Of a DNA stretch of 64,000 nt, positions 9,241-16,899 are shown piece after piece; positions within the stretch are counted from its first letter, which is position 1, and each line of letters begins with the position of its first letter. The position numbers were made by a program, and so were the translations under genes. Source of the stretch: an uncultured bacterium (GTDB lineage: Bacteria; Actinomycetota; Coriobacteriia; Coriobacteriales; Coriobacteriaceae). The stretch covers positions 12,836 to 76,835 of the forward strand of contig CAJMPU010000009.1 of assembly GCA_905215505.1 (NCBI GenBank), written 5' to 3'. The notes beneath the pieces are model-generated. The model worked only from the letters and a program-made list of their open reading frames with translations. It searched no databases and was not told the origin of the DNA.

Positions 9241-9552
9241 ATGTCCGTCTTAGAAGATGTCCTAGAAGAGGAATATGCACGCTCGAGCCGCCTCTTGGGC
9301 CTCATGGAGCAGGAAATCAGTCTCCTTCCAAAGGGCAGCATCCGCATGCGAAACATAAAGGGCCACGAATACTGCTATCTCAACTATCGAGTCGGCGACG
9401 AGGTCAAAAGTGACTATGTACCCGCTACAAAGGTTGATGAGCTGCAAGCCAAAATCGAACGTCGAAGGGCTCTTGCGGCCGCCATTAGAGAGCAGAAGCG
9501 ATCTCAAAAGCTAATCATACGTGCGTTGGGAAGGGTGCCGAATGCTGACTGA
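9241..9552 (+). CDS. Small coiled-coil protein, antitoxin-like (conserved in Coriobacteriia)
   Basis: A 103-aa protein with a strong AAAGGAGG ribosome-binding site and ATG at 9241. It has a helical N-terminus ('VLEDVLEEEYARSSRLLGLMEQEI'), a small beta core ('GHEYCYLNYRVGDEVKSDYV') and a charged C-terminal coiled coil. I recall this architecture from Coriobacteriia as the first gene of two-gene cassettes whose second gene is an AbiEii-type nucleotidyltransferase; I cannot check that here. The stop codon overlaps a downstream ATG, but that frame closes after 13 codons. The gene is therefore a probable orphan. Confidence 0.65.
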   Translation: MSVLEDVLEEEYARSSRLLGLMEQEISLLPKGSIRMRNIKGHEYCYLNYRVGDEVKSDYVPATKVDELQAKIERRRALAAAIREQKRSQKLIIRALGRVPNAD

Positions 9553-9583
9553 GCAGCAGAGGTTTTCCTCTAAAACAATTTGA
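9542..9583 (+). pseudogene. 13-codon remnant of a translationally coupled second gene
   Basis: An ATG at 9542 overlaps the end of the 9241-9552 gene by 11 nt and reads MLTEQQRFSSKTI then stop. The overlap geometry is that of a coupled downstream partner. The frame is too short to be functional and the DNA turns AT-rich right after, so I infer a deleted or replaced partner gene. Confidence 0.4.
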
Positions 9584-9705
9584 AAACCTTGCCGCATACA
9601 TGCTGTTCGCATCCGCTGAGTCCGAGCCGCTGCCCAAGTCACCATGTACCCGACACACAAATAGTTACACGCGGAACTATTCCAAAACCGAAAGAACCAC
9701 TGCAG

Positions 9706-10227
9706 TTAGTACCCGATAACCATAATGCCTTTTAACGGAACAGGCATGCGCCCGCTTGCATACAATGTTTTGAAAAAAGTTACGACCTTTTCGTAGTCTC
9801 TGCTTGAGTTGTCACCACTCTTGTACACATTACGAACGACTACACAAAGATATGCTGCATCCTGTATCATGCACGCTTCAAAAAAATCCTTCAGAAACTG
9901 GTTGTTCGCGACAGCGCGCCCGGCCTCAATCTCCACTATCGTGTTAGTGTCCCTATGGACGGCATCGACCTCAAAAGCTTTATCAATTAAGCCTTTCTCC
10001 CCATACAACACTGGCATCGATAGTTTCTCGTTTTTCTTTTTCCCCACCTCAACATTGAAACCAAATTGCTCCAAATCGAACGCCAAAATTCGGAGCACGC
10101 TATCGCTGTGCTCACTGTTTTTATCAGAACGAATCTGCTCAATATTTTTATCTACAGCTTTTACAACGTCCATTAACGGCTGCGGCGGACGACCGTTTAA
10201 TGGGAAGTAAATCCAGTTGCACTCCAT
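9706..10227 (-). CDS. Putative restriction-endonuclease-like (PD-(D/E)xK fold) protein
   Basis: A 173-aa protein starting at MECNWIYFPL, with AAAGGA 8 nt upstream. The centre reads 'FEVDAVHRDTNTIVEIEAGRAV': an Asp followed after about 10 residues by E-I-E. That spacing resembles the D-x9/10-E-x-(E/Q/K) active site of PD-(D/E)xK nucleases such as the BglII group. The gene stands alone in a clearly AT-richer patch, unlike its neighbours, which suggests recent transfer. No methyltransferase is adjacent. The fold call rests on one motif, so a nuclease role is tentative. Confidence 0.5.
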   Translation of the reverse strand: MECNWIYFPLNGRPPQPLMDVVKAVDKNIEQIRSDKNSEHSDSVLRILAFDLEQFGFNVEVGKKKNEKLSMPVLYGEKGLIDKAFEVDAVHRDTNTIVEIEAGRAVANNQFLKDFFEACMIQDAAYLCVVVRNVYKSGDNSSRDYEKVVTFFKTLYASGRMPVPLKGIMVIGY

Positions 10228-10818
10228 TGATAGTCCTTTCTCTATATTCATTCAGCCACTGCAGCTATTTTAAATTATTGTTATAAAACACCGACGACTA
10301 ACGATGCCATAAACAGTCAATCGGTCAACCTTTTAGCAGCTAGCGAACCATGCAAGCAAACAGAAACCTTAATCAACATGACGGATTGGTGCTTTCGGTC
10401 ATTAGCAAACAGAATCACTTGCCCATGGAGCCATTTACCCTTGGCCTTTCAATTAGGACTGGCGTCAAATGCCGCATGCCTAAGTAATATTAAGGTCCTT
10501 CCATGGCTGCCGTGTGTGAAACTCATACTTTTGCAACGCGATTTTAATCCATATGATCCGTTCGCCTTGCTTATCCCATTTCTGCCGCCGGCTTGTCATC
10601 GGCACCCCATCTCCCGCTATCGAGGTCTAATACTTTTCCCACTGCCACCCAAAAACTCATCCAACATTAATCTTGGCTCAAGAATCGCTTAATCTATAAC
10701 CTGCACTATAGAGTTCGACCAAGGGCGGGGCGGCGCCACGCAACGCAGGCCGCCGAACGCAACGCTCGCGCCCGGGCAGATCGCCCGGCGTCGCGCCCAT
10801 CGAACGAAAGGAAAGGTC
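10228..10818. other. AT-rich intergenic stretch without credible genes
   Basis: This 590-bp gap has lower GC content than the rest of the window. A 104-codon plus-strand frame (10378-10692) has no ribosome-binding site and an implausible composition, rich in Pro, Leu and Cys. A 39-codon minus-strand frame inside the gap looks slightly more protein-like and could be debris. I see no RNA gene. Confidence 0.5.
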
Positions 10819-11361
10819 ATGGACGACCTCGAAAAAGTTGAAACTATCCGCACCAAGTGCAACGTGAGCTATACCGATGCCAAGGCCGCGCTCGACGCCT
10901 CCGACGGCAACGTTCTGGACGCCATCATTTGGCTCGAGTCGCAGGGCAAGACCCAGACCACGTCGGCGCACGCCGCCACCGAGTCCGCGCCGGCCGACGA
11001 GCCCTCGGCCGAGATGGTCGCCGCGCAGGTCGCCTACGAAAAGTCGAGCGAAAAGACCGACTTCTCCAAGAAGATGGACGGCGTGTGGGAGTACCTCAAA
11101 AAGCTCTTCCGTCTGAGCCTGGACACCAAGTTTATCGCCACGCGCCGCGACGCGATCATCCTCAACATCCCCATCCTGATTCCCATCGTCGCCCTGTTTG
11201 CCTGGGGCGCCACGATATGGCTGATGCTGCTTGGCCTGTTCTTTGGCATGCGCTACCGCATCGATAGCGACGGCGACGTGCCCGGCAGCATCAACAACCT
11301 GATGGACAGCGCTGCCAATGCCGCGGACGACATCAAGCAAAATCTGAACGACGACAAGTAA
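10819..11361 (+). CDS. DUF4342 protein (UBA-like N-terminus, membrane C-terminus)
   Basis: A 180-aa protein with AAAGGAAAGG before the ATG. Residues 1-45 ('VETIRTKCNVSYTDAKAALDASDGNVLDAIIWLES') form the three-helix UBA/TS-N-like domain found in EF-Ts and NAC. An acidic Ala/Pro/Ser linker follows. The C-terminal half carries the DUF4342 region with a hydrophobic hairpin at about residues 113-145 ('NIPILIPIVALFAWGATIWLMLLGLFF'). The family has no assigned biochemical role. It lies 18 bp upstream of the two-component genes and is probably cotranscribed with them. Confidence 0.85.
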   Translation: MDDLEKVETIRTKCNVSYTDAKAALDASDGNVLDAIIWLESQGKTQTTSAHAATESAPADEPSAEMVAAQVAYEKSSEKTDFSKKMDGVWEYLKKLFRLSLDTKFIATRRDAIILNIPILIPIVALFAWGATIWLMLLGLFFGMRYRIDSDGDVPGSINNLMDSAANAADDIKQNLNDDK

Positions 11362-11379
11362 TCGCAGATGGGGGCACGC

Positions 11380-12165
11380 ATGGCACGGATCCTGATCGTA
11401 GAGGACGAGGAGAAAATCGCCCGCTTTGTGACGCTCGAGCTGGAGCACGAGGGCTACCAGGTGGAGCACGCCGCCGATGGCCGCACCGCCGTTGACCTAG
11501 CGCTGGAGCGCGACTACGATCTGATTCTGCTCGATGTGCTGCTGCCGCAGCTCAACGGCATGGAGGTGCTGCGGCGTGTCCGCAAGCACAAGGACGTGCC
11601 GGTGATCATGGTCACCGCGCGCGATGCCGTGATGGACAAGGTGGCAGGGCTTGACGCCGGTGCTGACGATTACCTGACCAAGCCATTTGCGATTGAGGAG
11701 CTGTTCGCACGGATCCGCGTGGCACTGAAGCGCTCGGAGGCCGTGCGGGCGGCTTCGGGCGTTGGCGGCGCCGGTACTGGGGCGGGCGCGGCAGGCGGCG
11801 CGGGCGCCGGTATCGCCACAATGTCCCCGGCAACCGACACGACCCAGACCGCTGCCACGCCCTCCCACGCCGCGCTTACCGTTGACTCGGTTGCGCTCGA
11901 CCCCGACCGCCGCGAAGTCACGGTCGGCGGCTCGCCCATCGCGCTCACGGCCCGCGAGTTCGACGTCCTCGCCCTGCTTATGGCGCATGCCGGCACCGTG
12001 CTCACGCGCGAGCGCATCGCGCACGAGGCGCTGGGCTACGAATACGTGGGCGACACCAACAACGTCGACGTGCACATCGCGCACCTGCGCGCCAAGATCG
12101 AAGACGCCGGCGGCGCCCGCATCATCCAGACCGTGCGCGGGGTGGGCTATGTCTGCCGCGCGTAA
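11380..12165 (+). CDS. Response regulator, OmpR family
   Basis: A 261-aa DNA-binding response regulator. The receiver has 'IVEDEEK', the phospho-Asp in 'LILLDVLLP', 'VTARD' and 'YLTKPF'. An unusually long Ala/Gly-rich linker of about 50 residues (about 125-175) separates it from the winged-helix domain, which ends in the typical 'IIQTVRGVGYVCR'. I prefer the second ATG (MARILIVEDE); an ATG 12 nt earlier is possible. The kinase gene starts inside its last codons (17-nt overlap), so the two are translationally coupled. Confidence 0.93.
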   Translation: MARILIVEDEEKIARFVTLELEHEGYQVEHAADGRTAVDLALERDYDLILLDVLLPQLNGMEVLRRVRKHKDVPVIMVTARDAVMDKVAGLDAGADDYLTKPFAIEELFARIRVALKRSEAVRAASGVGGAGTGAGAAGGAGAGIATMSPATDTTQTAATPSHAALTVDSVALDPDRREVTVGGSPIALTAREFDVLALLMAHAGTVLTRERIAHEALGYEYVGDTNNVDVHIAHLRAKIEDAGGARIIQTVRGVGYVCRA

Positions 12166-13444
12166 TGCCGAGGCCAAGCGCGTCACCTCCATCGCCCGCG
12201 CCATCAACTGGAGCTATATGTGGCGCCGCCTGATGAGCTACGTCTGGCTCGATCTGTTGCTGTTGGTTATTGCGGTGGCGATCCTCGTCTATGGATACAA
12301 CCGGACGCTGCCCAACGGCGCGTTTACCGCAGGATGGATCCCCAGCGCCACCGTTCGCAGCATGTCGCTGACGCCCGCGCGCGGCTGGGACCTGACAACG
12401 CTCACCTATACCGTCGAGCTTGCGCGTACCACCAAGACTTTCCCCCTCGCGCAGGACCTCGTCACGCTATGGCCTCTCTACCTTGTCGTTGTGGGTTGGC
12501 AGGTCATCAGCGTGCTCGACATGCTCGGCGGCGCCCGTCGCGTGCGCCGCACCATGGCACCGCTCAACGACCTGGCCTTGCGCGTGGACGAGCTCGGCCG
12601 TATGCAGCTCTCCGGCGGCAAGATGGAAACACTGGAGCAGGCCATCGAGCGCGCAAGCGTCGACTCGCCGAGCGTCACTACCGGCGACGCCGACCTGGCA
12701 AGCATCGAGGTTGCACTCAACCGCCTACTGCGCCAGATGCAAGAGGCCAAACTGCAGCAAATGCGCTTTGTCAACGATGCGAGCCACGAGCTGCGCACGC
12801 CCATCGCGGTGATTCAGGGCTACGTAAACATGCTCGATCGCTGGGGCAAAGACGACCCGGACGTGCTGGCAGAATCTATCGCGTCCCTCAAGGCCGAAAG
12901 CGAGCACATGCAAGAGCTCGTGGAGCAGCTGCTGTTTTTGGCGCGCGGCGATGCCGGGCGCACGGTCCTGCGGCGCGCAAATACCAACCTTGCCGCACTG
13001 GTCGACGAGGTATGCGAGGAATCGCAGATGATCGATACCGAGCACACGTATCGGCTGGCCTTTGACGCTGCGCTTGTCAGCGACCCGCGCTGCGACGCGC
13101 CCGTCGACGTGGCGCTCGTGAAGCAGGCTCTGCGCGTGATCGTGCAAAACGCCGCCAAGTACTCGGATGCGGGAACGACCGTCACATTTGGCGTAGCGCC
13201 GGATGCGGGCGCGGGCACGATCGACATAAGCGTTGAGGACGAGGGCATCGGCATGAACCAGGAATCCGCAGCTCACGCGTTTGAACGGTTCTACCGCGCC
13301 GACAATGCACGCGATGCCGGCGCACAGGGCTCGGGTCTGGGGCTTGCCATTGCCAAGTGGATCGTCGATAGCCATGGCGGCGTCATTGGCGTGACCTCAG
13401 TCGAGGGCGTCGGCAGCCGCTTTACGATTCGCCTGCCGCGCTAG
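12149..13444 (+). CDS. Sensor histidine kinase, HisKA type
   Basis: A 431-aa membrane kinase, partner of the preceding regulator. Two transmembrane segments (about residues 28-48 and 108-128) bracket a short extracellular sensor of about 60 residues. The HisKA box 'VNDASHELRTPIAVIQGYV' holds the phospho-accepting His (about residue 214). The ATPase domain shows the N box 'VQNAAKYSD', G1 'VEDEGIGM', F box 'AFERFYRAD' and G2 'GSGLGLAIAKWI'. The signal is unknown. The gene overlaps the end of the regulator gene and is followed by a strong terminator. Confidence 0.94.
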   Translation: MSAARNAEAKRVTSIARAINWSYMWRRLMSYVWLDLLLLVIAVAILVYGYNRTLPNGAFTAGWIPSATVRSMSLTPARGWDLTTLTYTVELARTTKTFPLAQDLVTLWPLYLVVVGWQVISVLDMLGGARRVRRTMAPLNDLALRVDELGRMQLSGGKMETLEQAIERASVDSPSVTTGDADLASIEVALNRLLRQMQEAKLQQMRFVNDASHELRTPIAVIQGYVNMLDRWGKDDPDVLAESIASLKAESEHMQELVEQLLFLARGDAGRTVLRRANTNLAALVDEVCEESQMIDTEHTYRLAFDAALVSDPRCDAPVDVALVKQALRVIVQNAAKYSDAGTTVTFGVAPDAGAGTIDISVEDEGIGMNQESAAHAFERFYRADNARDAGAQGSGLGLAIAKWIVDSHGGVIGVTSVEGVGSRFTIRLPR

Positions 13445-13463
13445 GAAGCCCCTCGGCATAAAT

Positions 13464-13496
13464 AAAGGGATAGGGCCACACGGCCCTATCCCTTTT
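13464..13496. terminator. Bidirectional terminator between kinase and VOC genes
   Basis: A 14-bp stem AAAGGGATAGGGCC/GGCCCTATCCCTTT with a 4-nt loop. TTTTT follows on the plus strand and a T-rich tract on the minus strand, serving the convergent genes on both sides. Confidence 0.9.
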
Positions 13497-13519
13497 TGCT
13501 AGCTATGGCAGCTTGTGCG

Positions 13520-13894
13520 CTACTCGCGGCACAGATGCACGGCGAAACCGGCGAACTCGCGCTTAAAGTACACGAGCCTGGTGCTACCGTCGGGCAGCAG
13601 CGCGCGCGACTCTTCGTTGACCTCGAGCCCGCGCTCGGCAAACCACTTCTCGGCCGCATCAATGTCGTTGACGGCAAAGCCGATGTGGCCCTTGGTGCCA
13701 CGACCATTCTGCTTCATGACCTCGACCAGCGAATCGTTAAAGTACGAAACCGGGGTCTCGATAACGGGCAGACCCATCATCGTCGAGAACAGCTCCGCGA
13801 TCTCCAGGGCGTCTGCCGGGTCGGTGGCGTTAATGCCCACATGGGCAACGCGCATGCCAAAGAGCTCGACCGGATTGGCGTTCTGCTCACTCAT
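13520..13894 (-). CDS. VOC-superfamily (glyoxalase/dioxygenase fold) protein
   Basis: A 124-aa single-module VOC protein. It opens with 'MRVAHVGINATDPADALEIAELFSTMMGLPV', the first beta-alpha-beta unit with a metal-position His, and continues with 'GHIGFAVNDIDAAEKWFAERGLEV' and 'RLVYFKREFAGFAVHLCRE'. The candidate metal ligands are the two His and the C-terminal Glu. Single-module members usually dimerise. It lies 11 bp downstream of the orphan PTS IIB and is probably cotranscribed. Neighbouring sugar-acid metabolism is possible, but the substrate is not shown. Confidence 0.8.
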   Translation of the reverse strand: MSEQNANPVELFGMRVAHVGINATDPADALEIAELFSTMMGLPVIETPVSYFNDSLVEVMKQNGRGTKGHIGFAVNDIDAAEKWFAERGLEVNEESRALLPDGSTRLVYFKREFAGFAVHLCRE

Positions 13895-13905
13895 GCAGTC
13901 AGCGC

Positions 13906-14193
13906 CTACTGAGCCATGACGTCAAGAACGGCCTTCTCGGCAGCGACGCGGTTCATGCCGGTCATGAAGGGCACGCCGCTCACGTACGGGCAGGTAAGGC
14001 CCTCGGGGGCAACGGTGGTGGCGATCAGCAGATCGGCGCCCTCGTCGCAAACGTCCTTGGCCTCGGAGATGGCGCACTGCACGATCTCGTACTTGTCGGC
14101 GTAACCGTTGGCGTCGAGCATGGTGGCGACCTTCTGGGCAACGAGCGTGGAAGTAGCAGCGCCAGCACCGCAAGCCAAAACAATCTTCTTCAT
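13906..14193 (-). CDS. PTS IIB component, galactitol (Gat) type, orphan
   Basis: A 95-aa phosphocarrier with the PTS IIB P-loop and active-site Cys: 'KKIVLACGAGAATSTLVAQKV' (C8). This short, single-domain form is typical of GatB-like IIB proteins, which pass phosphate from IIA to the sugar on IIC. No Gat-type IIA or IIC gene is adjacent. The only neighbour in the operon is the VOC protein. The protein may work with components elsewhere or have a regulatory role. Confidence 0.82.
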   Translation of the reverse strand: MKKIVLACGAGAATSTLVAQKVATMLDANGYADKYEIVQCAISEAKDVCDEGADLLIATTVAPEGLTCPYVSGVPFMTGMNRVAAEKAVLDVMAQ

Positions 14194-14356
14194 AGGTAAT
14201 GTCTCCCTTCATGGTTTACTTTAGGTAAGTGTACCGCAGCGAGCGATGGCACTCAGCCTCGATGAGCTTTTATGCCAGTTTGCTTGTGCGCTGCGTATAA
14301 TACATCTAGTACGTGTTGTCATACCGCTCGCTTTATGAGCGACTAAGGATCCTAAC

Positions 14357-14980
14357 ATGCCCGATTCCCGCACACTCTGGACCGCCGTCGTTATCATCTG
14401 TATCGCCGTATCGGTGTTCTTTAGCGTCAAAAAACGCACTACGTTTAAACGCCTGCAACAGTTGATGGCCGCCAAACAGTGGGCCGAGTTCGATCGTTTG
14501 CTCGACGGCAAACTCACCAGCATGCTGTACCCGCGCTACAACCGCGACTACCTGCGTCTAAACTCCTATCTGCTGCGCGAGGACCACGAGCGCGCCGGCG
14601 AGATGTTCGACCTGCTGCTGGGACTCAACCTGCCCAAGATGCAGCGCGTCGACCTGGTGATCAAGGCCTTTAACTACTACGTTGGCCAGGAGGACCGCAA
14701 AAAGTCTAAGGAGCTGCTGCACGAGATCAAGGGCTTTGAGGGCGGTCAGGCCGAGGCGGTCGCACACGAATGCCAGCTGATGTACGACACGATGATCCTC
14801 AAGCGCCACAACGACATTCCCGAACTGGAGCGCATGCTCGAGGATGTCGGCGACGACCCGGTCAAGCGCTGCCGCTTGGAGTACCTGCTGGCCCTGCAGT
14901 ACCAAAACAAGGGCGACGAGGCAAAGTATACCGAGTACTTGGAAAAGTCGGGTCAGCACTCGATGGCCGTCAACGCGTAA
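14357..14980 (+). CDS. TPR-like protein with N-terminal membrane anchor
   Basis: A 207-aa protein. Residues 7-26 ('LWTAVVIICIAVSVFFSV') form one transmembrane anchor. The rest is all-helical with repeating patterns such as 'AEFDRLLDGKL', 'ERAGEMFDLLLGL' and 'RRLEYLLALQYQNKGDEAKYTEYL', consistent with degenerate tetratricopeptide repeats in the cytoplasm. It lies 30 bp upstream of tRNA-Leu. I recognise no specific family. Confidence 0.65.
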   Translation: MPDSRTLWTAVVIICIAVSVFFSVKKRTTFKRLQQLMAAKQWAEFDRLLDGKLTSMLYPRYNRDYLRLNSYLLREDHERAGEMFDLLLGLNLPKMQRVDLVIKAFNYYVGQEDRKKSKELLHEIKGFEGGQAEAVAHECQLMYDTMILKRHNDIPELERMLEDVGDDPVKRCRLEYLLALQYQNKGDEAKYTEYLEKSGQHSMAVNA

Positions 14981-15011
14981 CGGACGGCTTGTGCTAGACT
15001 TCTAGTCTCAC

Positions 15012-15096
15012 GGGGGCGTGGCGGAATTGGCATACGCAGGAGACTTAAAATCTCTCGCCGCAAGGATTGTGGGTTCGAGTCCCACCGCCCCTACCA
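15012..15096 (+). tRNA. tRNA-Leu (anticodon TAA)
   Basis: An 85-nt class II tRNA with encoded CCA. The acceptor stem GGGGGCG pairs with CGCCCCT (one G-U pair). The anticodon loop is CTTAAAA with TAA at positions 34-36, a long variable arm follows, and the T arm is GTGGGTTCGAGTCCCAC. Its last 18 nt recur at 15275-15292. Confidence 0.95.
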
Positions 15097-15107
15097 TATG
15101 AAGCGTT

Positions 15108-15145
15108 CGAGCCCGTGTCCCCAAGGGATGCGGGCTCGTTTCTTT
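15108..15145 (+). terminator. tRNA-Leu terminator
   Basis: The stem CGAGCCCG/CGGGCTCG is followed by TTTCTTTTT, 11 bp after the tRNA. Confidence 0.9.
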
Positions 15146-15274
15146 TTCACGCCGGTGGGGCTCGAACCCGCGAGGGGGCGAGCGTTAAGCAAACGCGGAG
15201 CGTTTGTAGCGAGCCGGCGAGGGCGCCGGCAGGCGACCGAGGCCGGTGCGTATTTGCTGCGCAAATTCGCAGAC

Positions 15275-15292
15275 GTCCCACCGCCCCTACCA
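15275..15292 (+). repeat. Direct repeat of the tRNA-Leu 3' end (att-like)
   Basis: GTCCCACCGCCCCTACCA is identical to 15079-15096, the T-arm 3' strand, acceptor strand and CCA of tRNA-Leu. This is the form of a phage or island attachment site. Confidence 0.75.
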
Positions 15293-15303
15293 CGCATTGT
15301 TTA

Positions 15304-15340
15304 CGAGCCCGTGTCCCCCGGAGACGCGGGCTCGTTTCTT
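15304..15340 (+). terminator. Second copy of the tRNA terminator
   Basis: It has the same CGAGCCCG/CGGGCTCG stem with a diverged loop, followed by TTTCTT. It follows the duplicated tRNA end at a similar distance, so end and terminator were duplicated together. Confidence 0.8.
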
Positions 15341-15362
15341 GTGGATGCCGACACGGATGATA

Positions 15363-15429
15363 AGTTGCGGTGGAATAGTTCCTGTTTTGACTGGTTACCA
15401 GCTCATTTAAGAACTTTTTCACCGCAACT
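15363..15429. repeat. 67-bp palindrome-ended element, copy 1
   Basis: The ends AGTTGCGGTG and CACCGCAACT form a perfect 10-bp inverted repeat. The same ends, 67 bp apart, recur at 16946-17012, and both begin AGTTGCGGTGGAATAG. The interior sequences differ. The two copies flank the DUF4143 ATPase gene. Confidence 0.75.
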
Positions 15430-15443
15430 CAGATTGGCACTCC

Positions 15444-15527
15444 CACATTTTTCGATGGAAAAACGTGGTTGTCTCGCACATTTTCCGATGGAAAAACGTG
15501 GTTGTCTCGCACATTTTCCGATGGAAA
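15444..15527. repeat. 33-bp tandem repeat, 2.5 copies
   Basis: Units start at 15444, 15477 and 15510, each containing CACATTTT(T/C)CGATGGAAA. Each unit includes the small dyad TTTTC-CGAT-GGAAAA. They lie 45 bp before the ATPase start codon, where they could act as repeated operators. Confidence 0.75.
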
Positions 15528-15570
15528 CGCCCAAATGGTCTTATACTAGCCGAGAGGGTTGGGAGGCAAT

Positions 15571-16872
15571 ATGCAACGACAGCTTATGAGTGAACTTATC
15601 GCTTGGAAATCAAGGGCGAATCGCAAACCTCTCTTGCTTAAGGGAGCCCGCCAGACAGGAAAGACTTGGCTTCTTAACGAATTCGCAAGCCAGCAGTATC
15701 GAAGCGTCATTCGTTTTGACTTTATGCTCGAGCCGAGCACACGCTCGCTGTTCGATGGGGACCTCGACCCCAAGCGCATCATCTCCCAGATAGAGCTCCT
15801 ACGTGGCCAAACCGTAACGCCGACAGACACGCTCATCATCTTCGACGAGATCCAAGAGGCGCCACGCGGGATCACCTCGCTCAAGTACTTCAACGAGCTT
15901 GCACCCGAATACCACATCGTAGCAGCCGGTTCCTATATGGGCCTCGCGCTCCGACGCGAAAACGAGTCATTTCCCGTCGGCAAAATCGACCAGCTCACCA
16001 TGCGTCCCATGGGGTTTGCCGAGTTCGTTCGCGCCGTCGACGGCAACCCGCTCGCCGACGCCATCCTTGCCGCAGACATGAACCTTCTAGCAAACGTCAC
16101 CGAAAAGCTCGTGCACTTGCTCAAGGAATACCTTGTTGTCGGTGGTATGCCCGAAGTTGTCTCCGCTTTCGCCGAGACACGCGACTTCATTGAAGCCCGA
16201 AGGCTTCAGCAGCAAATCATCGAGGCTTACGAATCCGATTTTGGCAAACATGCACCCGCCCGCATCGTCGAGCGCATGAGGTTGGTTTGGAAATCCCTTC
16301 CCGGCCAGCTTGCCAAGGAGAACAAGAAGTTTGTCTATGGCGCCCTTCGCCCTGGAGCGCGCGCACGCGATTTTGAGGAAAGCCTCCAGTGGCTCACGGA
16401 CTACGGAATCGTTCATAAGGTGCCACGTGTTTCCGCTCTAAAGGCACCGCTCTCGAGCTACGAAGACCTCTCGGGCTTCAAACTGTTCTGCATCGACACC
16501 GGCATCCTCGGAGCGCTCTCCGGTCTCTCTCCGGCCATCGTTCTTAACGGATCCGCTGTTTTTACCGAGTTCAAAGGTTCGCTGACCGAACAATACGTCG
16601 CGCAGGAGCTTTTGCTCCAAGACAAAACTCCCGTGTATTGGTCCTCTACCTCTGGCAATGCCGAAACCGACTTTGCCATCGACCATGCGGGAACCGTGCT
16701 TCCGCTTGAGGTCAAGGCGGCAGAGAACCTTAAAGCGAAGAGTCTGAAAATAGCCTGCGAAAAATTCAAACTCGAGCGTTGCGTGAGGAGCTCTCTGGCG
16801 GCATATAGAGACGAGGACACGCTCGTCAATATTCCGCTTTGGGAAATTGGGCAAATCGACAAACTGGCATAA
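15571..16872 (+). CDS. AAA ATPase with DUF4143 C-terminal domain
   Basis: A 433-aa protein starting at the ATG at 15571, with GGGAGG 5 nt upstream. Walker A 'LLKGARQTGKTWL' is near residue 25-37 and Walker B 'TLIIFDEIQEAP' near residue 92. The C-terminal DUF4143 domain contains 'ETDFAIDHAGTVLPLEVKAAE', an E-x-K pattern of the PD-(D/E)xK nuclease fold. Such ATPases are common, often variable in number, and of uncertain role (mobile or defence-related). Its position between paired 67-bp elements beside a scarred tRNA site supports acquisition as a cassette. Confidence 0.88.
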   Translation: MQRQLMSELIAWKSRANRKPLLLKGARQTGKTWLLNEFASQQYRSVIRFDFMLEPSTRSLFDGDLDPKRIISQIELLRGQTVTPTDTLIIFDEIQEAPRGITSLKYFNELAPEYHIVAAGSYMGLALRRENESFPVGKIDQLTMRPMGFAEFVRAVDGNPLADAILAADMNLLANVTEKLVHLLKEYLVVGGMPEVVSAFAETRDFIEARRLQQQIIEAYESDFGKHAPARIVERMRLVWKSLPGQLAKENKKFVYGALRPGARARDFEESLQWLTDYGIVHKVPRVSALKAPLSSYEDLSGFKLFCIDTGILGALSGLSPAIVLNGSAVFTEFKGSLTEQYVAQELLLQDKTPVYWSSTSGNAETDFAIDHAGTVLPLEVKAAENLKAKSLKIACEKFKLERCVRSSLAAYRDEDTLVNIPLWEIGQIDKLA

Positions 16873-16899
16873 AGGCTGCGGAGGCGCTCAGCAAGGACT

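Larger units (their letters stand above)
15097..15570. other. tRNA-Leu downstream region: duplicated tRNA end, terminators and repeats
   Basis: This 470-bp non-coding stretch holds two similar terminators (15108-15145 and 15304-15340), a second copy of the last 18 nt of the tRNA (15275-15292), several small palindromes between them, one 67-bp palindromic element (15363-15429) and a 33-bp tandem repeat (15444-15527). No gene is seen. The composition suggests a scarred integration site. Confidence 0.7.

Noticed and set aside
10378..10692. 104-codon plus-strand frame in the AT-rich gap
   Set aside because: It has no ribosome-binding site, a Pro/Leu/Cys-biased composition and no motif.
11762..13444. 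560-codon reading starting inside the response regulator
   Set aside because: The first 129 codons are a shadow of the regulator; the kinase begins at ATG 12149, overlapping the regulator stop.
15444..15527. Possible CRISPR array
   Set aside because: The units are directly adjacent 33-bp tandem repeats with no spacers, only 2.5 copies and no cas genes.
15098..15589. 163-codon frame downstream of tRNA-Leu
   Set aside because: It starts inside the tRNA terminator and runs through tandem repeats; the repeated 'KRGCLAHFPMEKRGCL' text is just the DNA repeat translated.
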